Shown here piece by piece: positions 54,000 to 64,000 of a DNA stretch of 64,000 nt (within the stretch, counting starts at the first letter, position 1; each line of letters begins with the position of its first letter). Source of the DNA: Beta vulgaris subsp. vulgaris (Eukaryota > Streptophyta > Magnoliopsida > Caryophyllales > Amaranthaceae); contig NC_079203.1 in NCBI RefSeq assembly GCF_026745355.1, positions 39,776,492 to 39,840,491 on the forward strand, in the 5' to 3' direction. The notes under the pieces were generated by a model that was not told the origin of the DNA, did not search any database, and saw only the letters and a program-made list of their open reading frames with translations. The position numbers and the translations under genes were made by a program.

Positions 54000-54510
54000 T
54001 AGACAAGAAGAAAAGGAGCAACACCCACACACACATGTAACCCGTTACCTGATCAGCATACCCATCCCCCGTCGCGCGACGCCAACGATCCCCTCAATCA
54101 GTCGTCGCCCGACGCCGCGCTCACTAACGAAGCATACCGGCAGGAGGTAATGTTTGTTGTTTTTCAATCTTATTTTTTTTTTTCTTTCCTGCAATCAGTC
54201 GACTTCAAGTTCTGCAATTTGCTTCATCTATCTGTACAAAAACTTAATAGTTTAGCTTCGGAAGGTTTTCCAATCTTATTTTTCGGAATTTATTTGTCAG
54301 TTTTTGTTCAAATTACCTTATCAATGTCAATTAATTTTAGACATTTTCATTAATGAATTTTGAATTACAATGCCAAACTACTAGAAAGTAACTATCTAGG
54401 TAAGATATTCACTTTATTCAATTAAGGTTTTTCATGTTTTGTTGAATTTCTGCTGCCCGATTTTGTCGAGATACAGTGAAATTGAATTACTTTGGTTTGT
54501 ATTGGATTAG
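54000..54510 (+). other. HBS1 5' untranslated exon and leader intron
   Basis: GC-richer sequence at about 54000-54146 ends at GGAG followed by GTAATG, a plausible donor. The leader intron 54147-54510 ends in a T/A-rich stretch and TTAG. The next exon begins four bases before the start codon. The transcription start was not determined. Confidence 0.55.
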
Positions 54511-54514
54511 GATC

Positions 54515-57500
54515 ATGTCTCGCAAAGCTAACTATGGATATGATTACGATGATTATGACGATGATGACTATGAAGATTATGAGTATGATGATGAGGAGGA
54601 TGGTGCTGTTGTCCAGGAACAACATGGTAAGTTTTGTTCTCATGCTTTTTTAGTTAGCTCTTTTGGCGAGTAAAAGAATATATATTAATACCATTACATT
54701 GTTCATGTAATTCTTATCAGACGCGGCATGTTGGAACCTAGTTTTTGGATAAATAGAGATGTGTAGTTCTTTGGCTGACTTTTTAGTGGAGAACAAGTAC
54801 TACATTGTGTTTTAGGCTTATTGCACTGGTTCTAACTATAAGAGAAGTGACATATTGGGATAATTGATAGCTCCCCTTCTTCTCTTATCTTTTCCTTCGT
54901 CAATTAAGTCCTTTCAATGTGCAAAAGGATTTTGATTAACAATTTTGCTTTATTCATGTGCATTAGAAGCAAAGCCTCTCTTGTCAATGTCTTGCCAACA
55001 TGTGTGTGACCAAGAACTTTATTTTGCAGGTGAGGAAGCAGTAGTGAATCAAAAAGGAGTTCCTGGGATTTGGCGGTGCTCTATATGCACCTATGATAAC
55101 GACGAGACTATGACCTATTGTGAAATATGTGGTGTTCTTCGATATCCTCCAACCAAAAGTGGCAACAGTATTGATAAGACATCAGGTAATGCTGTTTTTA
55201 AACTTCACTTTGTGCCAACGCATCTTCATTTCTATTTTATCCTTTTAGTTCTACAAGCAAGGATGCCTCTTCAGAGTTCAGATTTTATCTTCGCCAGGGG
55301 GATGATTAATTGTGTCCTTGCTGAAGAAATTAGAACATCTGTTTCAAATTCACAATGGCTTTGCACATATTAACTTTATCCTGGTCAACCTTGATGAGTG
55401 GATGGAAAAGTTATATTTTTCTTTTTCTTTTTCGTTGGGGGGGGGGGGGGTGACTAGGTTTATGTAATCTATATCTTCAGACAAGATCTTCAAACATGAA
55501 TCTTAGTGTTAATTGATATGATTCTTGGCCTTGTCGTCTTCCTTTTTGTTTATGTGATGGTTGTCTTCCTAGCCAATGTCAATATTCTTGACCTTCTGAG
55601 CTTGGCTAACTACAAAGGAGTAATCTCAGATCGGTTGAGAGTTTGGACTATACTTTGTATAATTACCTGTCTAAAGAAGAGATTGGGGACTAGCTTATCA
55701 ATTGTGATTTAACTATTCAAATTTCAAGTGTCTACATGCTTTTCAGCCTTGGTTGCAGTATTTTTCAGTGTCAGCATCCAGTGGCCTTCTAGTTACATTT
55801 AGGTCTCTTTTGCTGGAGTGGTTTTTATAGAATAGATCTGTTTACTGCAGTTGGTGGCACGTGCAAAGACTCTGCAGTATCCCAGTTGGCCAAGTCACTC
55901 TTTGCATCAGTGCCGTGTCGGACACCCACAATGGCTATAGCCTCTCAACCACAGAATTTTTGTAATGTGACCGGAGAAGGCAATAGATTCCATGATATAG
56001 AAACCCTGCAACAGAGTGCATCTCGTAGCTCTCGCCTCAGAACAATTGGTCTGCTAGAAATTCAAAATCCAGAATGTCCTTTTAGGATTATTTTTCAGAT
56101 CCTTGTTTTGCACGCATTATATTGATCATAATCATAGTATCATCCAAAATGGTGGATTTTGCAGAGCTTATCGCTGAATATTTTCTTGTTTTTCATGATT
56201 CTCATATCAGTCCAGTTCAAGTTTGATGCTCCATCTCCAGATGACGTCGTCTCCTCTCGCTTAAATTCGACCAACAAAGGTATGTTATATTGATTTTAAG
56301 GATCTTTTCTGAATGCTGCTAAGTAACTGCTGTCATCTTTCTAGCAAATCCATGTAGGGATGAGTAACATGAGTTGTCATATAAGTGTTTCTCATTTACA
56401 AGTGATTGTCTGATGTCCCTTTCTCTTTACCCTCATTTTGGCATCCTTTTCCATTTTCGCTGTTCATTCTGTATCTCCTTTTTTGCCCCCAATCAGAAAC
56501 TGGGTTAAGTTTTGTTTATAGTGGATCGTAATACTAGCTGACTGACAAAAGTTTTGAATTCAATTTCGATTCTTGTAAATATTAGTTGGAATTATATTTT
56601 CAGATAGTTGGTGAAATAGCTGTTGGTTAGCACTTAGAACATCTCTATGTTATTGACTCATTTTAGTTCTGATAGTTTACTGATTATCTTGATTTATTTA
56701 TTCTTTCACCTCAGAGCATAACCAATAAGGTGTATCTGAGTTCTAACTCCCCTGTCAATAGTCTTGTATACTTATAAGCGAAATTGCGAAACATTTGCCT
56801 TTCCACTCTTGCAGTTGTTGAAGATTGAACCAGGATATAGTTTACTTTACTATGAGTCGATCAAGAGAATTTAGTTGCTGTTAATTGGACTATAAGTTGT
56901 CTAGTGGGTTTGTGATCAACGAGAAAATATAATCTTTGACCTTGTAAAATGATGCTGGAGGACTCATGTTACTGATGAGAACAGGGTAACATCCCTGTCA
57001 TTAGTAATAACTTATTATAGTTGCTTGTGGTGCTTCGAATACTTGGAGAATGTGTTATGTACTTACGTGTCAATCTTATCTACTAGACATGGTATACGAC
57101 CTTGGAAAGTGCAAATGATTGGACTTGTTTGTTTCTGGGTGGTGCCTTTGATACTCCGAGACCGTATCATGTATGCATCTGATCCATATGACATGGTATT
57201 CAACCTTGCAAGTGCTAATAGTTGGACTAAGGAGCGGTTATCTGACCTGCTGACCCCCTTTCTCATCATAATACGTTGTTGGTTGTTAGTCTGAAAGGAA
57301 CTTTTAGATCTAGGGTTTCCCGTTTCTTGTTTGATTGCGTGGTTTCCCTTGTTGAAAAAAATGGACTTTTTTTACGCATATTTCTTTTATATACTTGACC
57401 TTCTCGAATTCCCAGATCCTCTTCTATGTAAACTGTAAAATAAAGGTTTGCACATATCAAGTTCATAGTACAGTGGCTGCACATGGACTGACTATTATCT

Positions 57501-60500
57501 TGTGGAGACGAAAATTGGTGAAGTTTGTATTACATACCGAATTGATTAACTACAATCCCCCCCCCCTCCCCCATTTTGATTTGTTTTCCATTGCAACATC
57601 AGACACGCTACATCTGTGCATGTTTAGGTAGATTATGCTGTGTTCTTAGTATGTTGGGCTATTTTACTTGAACCCAAGTACTTGTTTCAAACATGGGAAC
57701 GTGTCCAAGAGTCCGACTCTGCTATTTTATAAATACTTTCCATGATTTTGGCCAAATTAACATATCGAAGTGTCCATATCCATTCAGAGTGTCGAGGATA
57801 TGACATGGGTACTTAGAGATATATAAACAGTTTGAGGAACATAGATGTTGAAATTTGTTTGGTCCAAGTTCCCTTATTCTTCAAAATTAGTTCCCATATC
57901 CTCAATTATTTCCTCTCAAAGAATCGGACGCTCCAATTTTCTCTCATGTTAGATCCATATCCTGGAGTTTGAGTAACATAGAAATAAAGGATGGTGCTAG
58001 CCTCGTCCCACCTTCATCGCTTGTCTGCATTAGATTTGCTACATGCGAAGATGTGCTTCTCAGCTACATAACTTCTTCCTATCTGAGTTGATAAGTTAGG
58101 CAAGTGCCAGATTGAAGTTTTTTTATATATATTTCCTCATGGAGATCTGTAGTTACCAACTTACCATTTAGTAGGGGAAAACCAATGTAACCAGTAAAAT
58201 TCTTTTCATGGGTAAAAGGCTTGTTGGTCTTGCGCTTCTTTGAACGAGGTCGAGTGTATGCGACTATGCATATCGAGTTATATCATTGTAAAAGTTGGAT
58301 ATCAAGCTAATGCAAGATTGTTAAATTTAATGTTTTGTATATGCTTTCCGTTATTCCCATACTTTTTCATTGCTGTCTTAGTGTGCAAATATATAATTCC
58401 AGGATCTACAAGTGCGCCCCCAGGGTTTCATGTGCAGAATGCAGCCATAACGACACAGTCTAGTGCAAGACAGGATAACAATTCCATTGCATTTAAAGAA
58501 AGAACTACCCCAGAAGATCAGAGTCATGCCTCAACTTCAAATTTCTCAAGGAACACTGCTATGGCTGGGGGATCACTAAGCTCTACAAGATCTGAAAATC
58601 CCCCCGCGAGGGACCCAAAACTTAAACATAGTAGCTTAGGAGGGAGTAGCACTCTAGCAAATGGAACAGAATCCGAAAGTCTTGCTAGTGGCTTGGATAA
58701 TATATCTTTGAATAAGAAACATGGAACCTCCAAATTTGTTATTCCTAAAAAAACTCTTTCTCAGTACAAACCTGACAAATGGATGCTACCTGACAAAGAA
58801 GATGGTGTAATGGCTCAACTTAATCTTGCTATTGTAAGTCATCTGATGTTAAATATCAGCTCCTGTGGTGATGTTGTTTAGGAAAACAATATGTAATGTC
58901 ATTGTTGGTTTTGCAGGTTGGCCATGTTGATTCTGGAAAGTCAACACTGTCAGGAAGATTGTTGCACCTCTTGGGCCAAGTATCTCAAAAGCAAATGCAT
59001 AAGTATGAGAAAGAAGCCAAACAACAGGTAAATCATTGATATGGATCTATCTAAAATCATATGTTCAATTTCTTTTTTCTTGCTTCCCTTTCATAATTCA
59101 TTGTGTAAAATTAGGGGAAGGGATCATTTGCCTATGCTTGGGCTCTGGATGAGAGTGCTGAAGAAAGAGAACGGGGAATAACCATGACAGTTGCTGTTGC
59201 ATATTTTGACACCAAAAGGTACCATGTGGTTGTGCTAGACTCACCTGGACATAAAGATTTTGTCCCTAATATGATATCCGGCGCAACCCAAGCAGACGCT
59301 GCGGTTCTCGTTATAGATGCTTCACTCGGTGCGTATGAAACGGGCATGGATAGTATTGGTGGACAATCACGAGAGCACGCACAACTTATCAGGAGTTTTG
59401 GTGTGGATCAAATTATAGTTGCAATTAACAAAATGGATGTTGTGGGATACTCCAAGGAACGTTTTGAATTGATCAAGAATCAAGTTGGTTCCTTTCTTCG
59501 TCAGTGTGGTTTCAAGGATTCTTTCATCTCATGGGTTCCTTTGAGTGCTATGGAGAATCAAAACTTGGTGGCTGCTGCTTCTGATGTACGTCTGAATTCC
59601 TGGTGAGTTCAATAATTTAATACGCCCCTCTGGTCCTGCAAAGCCTTTCATTTTCCTTTGGGCAAAAATATTAATGTAAATTCCTTTGGTGACAGTGGAA
59701 ACTTGTGTAAATTCCTTGCTAAGTGCATTTTCATGGATTTAACCAACTTAGGGAACAATCTGCTGTTCTCTTTAGGGCTATAGATGTGTCCAACTAGCGA
59801 GATGTTCCCCCCTTTTGTCTACCATTCTTAATCTATAAAAGTCCTTTCATAATCTCTTTGACAATAAATTGGGGAACTTTAAAATGTGAGAGAAAATATG
59901 CATGGTGCTAGATTAACAAGTAAATAAGGATGATACTACCCCCTCGGTAAAAATATGGTTTCTACTTGTCAAGCTTCTTTGGAAGCTGCTTGGGCAACCA
60001 CTGGGTCTCAGAAAGGAATGGTCTGAAGGTTACCCCTGAAAGGAATGCCAACTTAAGTAAGAGAGACTTCGGACTGTCACATAGCAAGAGAGGCAAACTT
60101 GTCTAGGGAAAATGACTGGAGATTGACCTTTGAGACACCCCATTTACACAAGTTGATTTTCAATATTTAGACAACCTTAAGAACCTGCAATGAGCACTTT
60201 CAAAGTTTTGGCCATGTTATCAAAGATGAAAACGATTAGGATCAAAGATTTCTGCCTTATACTTCCAACCGAATCTCGACACAATTCCACAACACTTCCC
60301 TTACCTGAAGATCCTTAACAGAACCTGAGGCCTCCTTCAGCAAAAACACTGTTAAAGTCAGCTATCAAAGTAAAAACAAAAGGGGAAAGGAGATCATCCC
60401 ACCTCCCATTACTCACAACCCGAAAGCAACTCTTTGGCTTCCCATTTCCACTACTCTGTAACTAGCTAAAGGTTTGCATCCTCTATTCCCTTCCTTAACC

Positions 60501-63500
60501 TAGAGCCTTAAAATCCATTACCTTGACGGCCCGTTTGGTAAGAGGTTATAAATGGTGGGAATGGTAATGCATTATAGTGTAAATTTGTACTAGAAATCTA
60601 ATGTCATTACCAATGGTAATGCTACTTAATCACAAGATATCCATTTTCTTCCTAAAATATCATTACTATCCATTACCACTTGGGAAGGTGGTAATGAAAA
60701 TTTATAAAGGAAAACCCATGTTTTGTGATAAAGTTTCATTCCAATGGTTATGGACATGTGAAAATCTTTACAAATTTACACTAAATTTCATTACCATTAC
60801 CACTATTTATAAGCACTAACCAAACGGGCCGTGAAGGCAATATATATTGTCATGGGTTAGAATTGGGAGAAATACTGGTTGATGGAAACTAGTATTGGGC
60901 CTGTGTCGGAAATAATAGGATAGGAAAAGGAGAATATTGATAGGAACTTGTAGAAAATGAGTTAGTAAGCCAGCTTCATAAGCTTGGTCGCTTGGAATAG
61001 GCTGTTTTTTTAACTTAAAAAAAGGCTGGTTTTTAAGCCTCGGTCTATGCTATCAGCTACATAAGTGTCACTCCCATTTTCTCCATAAATCTACGTACAT
61101 TCTGGATGGACTGATGCCAGACCATCTGAAACATTATTAATGTACCTGGCTTGTTCTTCCGGAAAAGAACTTTATTGATAATGTGTTGCATCTAATCCTG
61201 AGTTGTGGAACGGAAAATTGGGGTTGAATGCTAGATATTGAGAGGATAATTTTCCTTCAACATGCACTGGTTTGTTCGTTGTCCATCTATTGCTTGTTTG
61301 AATATTTGAAGAGGGAGTTTTATTTAGTTGATGTATTGATTTTTATATCTTACTCCTTTAAGATGTTTAATGCATTTATCACTATGTCTATCGGCATAGC
61401 AACAACAGGGTTTAATCCCAAAAGATGGGTTCAACTCCAGAACCAAGAAATTATCTCGTGTGGTCGTCCAAATATATCCTTGACCTCCACTTATTTCTGT
61501 TTAGTGTGATATGTTCCTGTCATCATATCACCTTTAACTCCCTCCATCGAATTCATCTTTGGTCCCTTTTCTTTCGGAATCCCCATAATTTCAACTCTTT
61601 ACTTCCCTTAATAGAGAATCTTCTGGCCGACGTTGCATGTGCCCAAACCCACAAAGCTGGTTTCCCTCATTCTCATCATGCAACCTTCATTTGAAGATCT
61701 TTATTTTGAATTATATCCCTTGAGGTGTTCCCATACTTCCATCTCACATAAGCATCTGTGCTACAATTCTTAATGTGATCTTTATTGAATGCAGAACTTT
61801 TCGACCCATATAATGACATTATTTTATGAACCTATCCTTTAAGATTATATGTTAACCTTAGAGGTCTTATATGGATGCACAATTTCCAATTGCTGCTCCA
61901 ACCGCAAGGTTGGTTCTCCCTTATCACCGCCTTCATATAAAATCTTCATTTTGAATTATATACCTTGAGAAGTTTCCACACGTCCATCTTACATAAGCTT
62001 CTGTGCTACACTTCTTAATATGATCATTACTAAATACCAAACATGTTGACCCATATAATGACGTTAGTCTAACAATTGTGCTTTAGAATTTTCCATGTAA
62101 CCTTAGAGGTACTCTATGGTCGCACAATTTTCAAATGCTGCTCTCTCATTGAGCCCCTCAGACATAATCATGTGAATCACATCTTGTTCAACATCTACAT
62201 TCCCCTAAAATATTGATTCAAAGAAACTTAAAACAAATAATTAGGACTATACCTACTTCCCATTTAAGGTCACTAAATAAGACATGTCTTAGGCTACCTT
62301 TGAAATTGAGTACCAGCATTGCCTGAAGCCCTTAAAAGTATTATAAAATCCATAAACTAGAGATTTTCATGGGATTAAATTTGTCTGCAACTTCTTTGCT
62401 TCTCCTGATTGTTTATGATTTCTAATTTTTGGTACAGGTACAAGGGACCTCATCTTTTGGATTCAGTAGATTTGCTCCGTCCTCCTAGGAGAGACTATGA
62501 GAAGCCTCTGCTCATGCCCATTTGTGATGTCGTGAAGACGCATACAATGGCGCAGGTTTCAGCGTGTGGTAAGTTGGAGGCTGGAGCCCTTCGAAGTGGA
62601 TGTAAGGTATGTATCACTATGTGATCTGAGAACATTCTGTTTTCATTTTGAACACCTTCACCAGCTGTATCATATATCAGTTAATTGCTCGTGCTAAAAT
62701 GGCTGAAGAGTAGGCAAGGATGGTGCTATGTTACACGAGAGAAGTGTGTCACAAATCTCACTCTTTTCAGTCCTCTTGTTAACCTATCTGATTGATGTCG
62801 AACTTGTTGTTAAGTGCCACAGGTTTCTAGACACTTGCTTCCAAGATAATTTGTTTGACATTGATACTTCAACATGTTTGTGGTTTCTCATGGAACACAT
62901 AATAGCTTATATTCTCTGTTGTTAAAATTCATGTTTGACCTTGTTTGCTTTAGCTTTTTTTACATCTTTGAGCTTCAGGCTAAGCTCTGGGAGAAATCCA
63001 TCTCTCCTCTTTATCTTTAGATTTATATTTAATAAGACATGCATTTTGATTAGGAGTGTATTCTGGTTGGAATGCTACCACAGTGCTTATCTAAAATTAA
63101 AAAACTAAGGGGTAATGAACAAGAATTTTGGGCAGATAAAAGAGGAAGATTTTTAAAAAAGGAAGATGAAGATGAATTTGATTGGTACTATGAGAACCAC
63201 TGAAAACATAGATGATATTCACGCTTTTGAGAGGCTTTGTTCTCTCCCAGATACAACTAACACTAATGGATTACTCTATAATACAAAATTACTCTCACTA
63301 ATCTGAGCTAACAGTTGTTTTCTCTCCCATCTAGTCTAATTATGCTGTACTTTATTATTATCCCTTCCTGTCATCAATGCATGCTTAACATGATGCTAGA
63401 ATGTGTGGGTCATTTGGAAGTTAGATTTCCCCTTTACACCTTGTGATCATTATTATTTATTTCTACTTGTTCATAATTCTTGATTTTGGAATGCAGGTTC

Positions 63501-63949
63501 TAGTTATGCCCTTGGGAGATATGGCGACAGTACGTTCCATTGAGTGCAACTCGCAACCTTGTGCCATCGCAAGAGCGGGAGAAAATGTTGCTGTTGTTCT
63601 ACAGGGCATCGACGTTAGTCACGTGATAGCAGGGGGTGTACTGTGCCATCCAGATTTTCCTGTTAGGGTTGCATCTCACTTGGAGTTGAAGATTCTTGTC
63701 TTGGATGTAAAAGTCCCGATTTTGATAGGTTCTCAGGTGAGAATCCACTGTAGATTGTGTAATTATCGCATGCCGAAAATGTGATGGTGACTTACAATAT
63801 TCTATTAAATGCAGTTGGAATTCCACATCCACCACGCGAAAGAAGTAGCTCGAGTTTTAAAAATAGTGTCGTTGCTCGACACCAAAACAGGGAAGGAGAC
63901 AAAGAAGGCACCCCGCTGTCTTGTAGCAAAGCAGAGTGCTGTTATAGAG
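54515..63949 (+). CDS. HBS1: HBS1-like translational GTPase with RanBP2 zinc finger (3' end beyond window)
   Basis: Coding exons: 54515-54626, 55030-55185, 55851-56048, 56211-56279, 58403-58833, 58917-59027, 59115-59602, 62438-62606, 63497-63736 and 63815-63949; a donor follows the last, so more lies outside. The frame is open for 703 codons. After a Tyr/Asp/Glu-rich N-terminus (residues 7-33) comes a RanBP2-type zinc finger, C54-x2-C57-x10-C68-x2-C71. A Ser/Thr-rich linker leads to the EF1A-like GTPase: G1 GHVDSGKS (324-331), ERGIT switch I (378-382), DSPGH (401-405), NKMD (464-467), then beta-barrel domains 2 and 3. HBS1 works with Pelota/Dom34 to rescue stalled ribosomes in the cytoplasm and feeds RNA surveillance. 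Plant HBS1 genes can also make a SKI7-type isoform by alternative splicing (literature from memory). No damage is seen. Confidence 0.94.
55851..56048 (+). other. HBS1 cassette exon candidate (198 nt, 66 codons)
   Basis: The exon is a multiple of three and has the same splice phase at both ends. Skipping it therefore joins the zinc-finger exon directly to the [15 protein letters not shown] exon in frame. It encodes [12 protein letters not shown] (about residues 100-111) and a Ser/Arg-rich end. The donor inside AATTG-GTCTGC is weak, which fits optional use. In its absence the protein looks like a standard HBS1. Confidence 0.6.
56280..58402 (+). other. HBS1 intron before the long linker exon (2.1 kb)
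   Basis: T-rich intron. There is a short direct similarity between 57065-57110 and 57165-57215 (ttggaaagtgcaaatgattggact / ccttgcaagtgctaatagttggact). No element is confidently identified. Confidence 0.5.
60527..60831. mobile_element. MITE with CGGCCCGTTTGGT ends in HBS1 intron
   Basis: A 305-bp element with perfect 13-base terminal inverted repeats (cggcccgtttggt / accaaacgggccg), flanked on both sides by TGA (60524-60526 and 60832-60834). The interior is a foldback of 'aatggtaatg'-like phrases and their reverse complements. A 3-bp target site fits PIF/Harbinger- or CACTA-type mobilisation; the TGA site is not the usual TWA. Confidence 0.88.
61620..62215 (-). pseudogene. RTE-type LINE 3' fragment, tandemly duplicated, in HBS1 intron
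   Basis: On the minus strand, two related copies about 245 bases apart encode the tail of an RTE-type reverse transcriptase: [16 protein letters not shown] near 62190-62140, then SLYGS...[22 protein letters not shown] near 62055-61965. The second copy carries LYGSK...[19 protein letters not shown] near 61815-61725. The pattern LYGSxxxAxxxxH...RWMCG is typical of the RTE C-terminus. Broken and incomplete. Confidence 0.62.
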
Positions 63950-64000
63950 GTGAGATTTAGCTGATACAAATTTGTTTTTGTTTTGAGTTACTTCATGAGT

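Larger units (their letters stand above)
59603..62437 (+). other. HBS1 intron within the GTPase region (2.8 kb)
   Basis: Phase-2 intron. It contains a 305-bp MITE (60527-60831) and tandem RTE-type LINE remnants (about 61620-62215). The remainder is AT-rich and unremarkable. Confidence 0.7.

Noticed and set aside
61228..61694. Open frames in the long HBS1 intron
   Set aside because: They fall between well-defined exons with matching phase and show no homology to the GTPase or other proteins.

Overview
This is nuclear DNA of a flowering plant, most likely a eudicot: AT-rich, with intron-rich genes whose splice sites follow the GT-AG rule, and densely packed with plant-type mobile elements. I cannot name the species from the sequence. 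Three host genes are present, all on the + strand, and together they occupy the left end, the middle and the right end of the window. They are (1) an MSI1-type WD40 histone chaperone (CDS 1334-7505, 6 coding exons, 426 aa, complete); (2) a plastid-type ABC1 atypical kinase of the ABC1K6 type (CDS 23215-34199, 14 exons, 666 aa, complete); (3) HBS1, an EF1A-like ribosome-rescue GTPase with an N-terminal RanBP2-type zinc finger (CDS from 54515, ten coding exons in view, running off the right edge). All three reading frames close correctly across every proposed intron, so all three look functional. They do not form a pathway with one another.

The two intergenic blocks are nested mobile-element graveyards. 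Block 1 (about 8.2-22.8 kb) holds a broken L1-type LINE, cut off by a long-TIR element that itself contains a 5'-truncated LINE with a 12-bp target-site duplication. Next come a foldback element and a 4.9-kb Tc1/mariner element whose transposase is broken by only two nonsense codons and a pair of compensating frameshifts. A Tourist-/hAT-like TIR element ends the block. The mariner termini match those of a Stowaway MITE lying in an intron of the ABC1K gene.

Block 2 (about 34.7-53.9 kb) starts with a Copia retrotransposon (34717-42425, minus strand, TSD AGAAT). Removing its three later insertions leaves about 4.65 kb. The insertions are a 2.0-kb solo LTR inside gag (TSD CCATG), a hAT-type TIR element next to the primer-binding site, and a Helitron inside the 5' LTR, whose empty site is preserved in the other LTR. 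Further right are two more Helitron ends, a (TA)n tract, another LINE split by a long-TIR element with a telomere-like core, a second Copia gag fragment, a second copy of the long-TIR element and a tRNA-derived SINE with a 10-bp TSD just upstream of HBS1.

No prokaryotic-type system, CRISPR array, rRNA or tRNA gene was found. The observations most worth following are the frame-neutral 66-codon cassette exon of HBS1 (candidate SKI7-type isoform switch), the E2F consensus in the MSI1 promoter, the mariner/Stowaway donor-MITE pairing, and the recoverable insertion order in the Copia nest.
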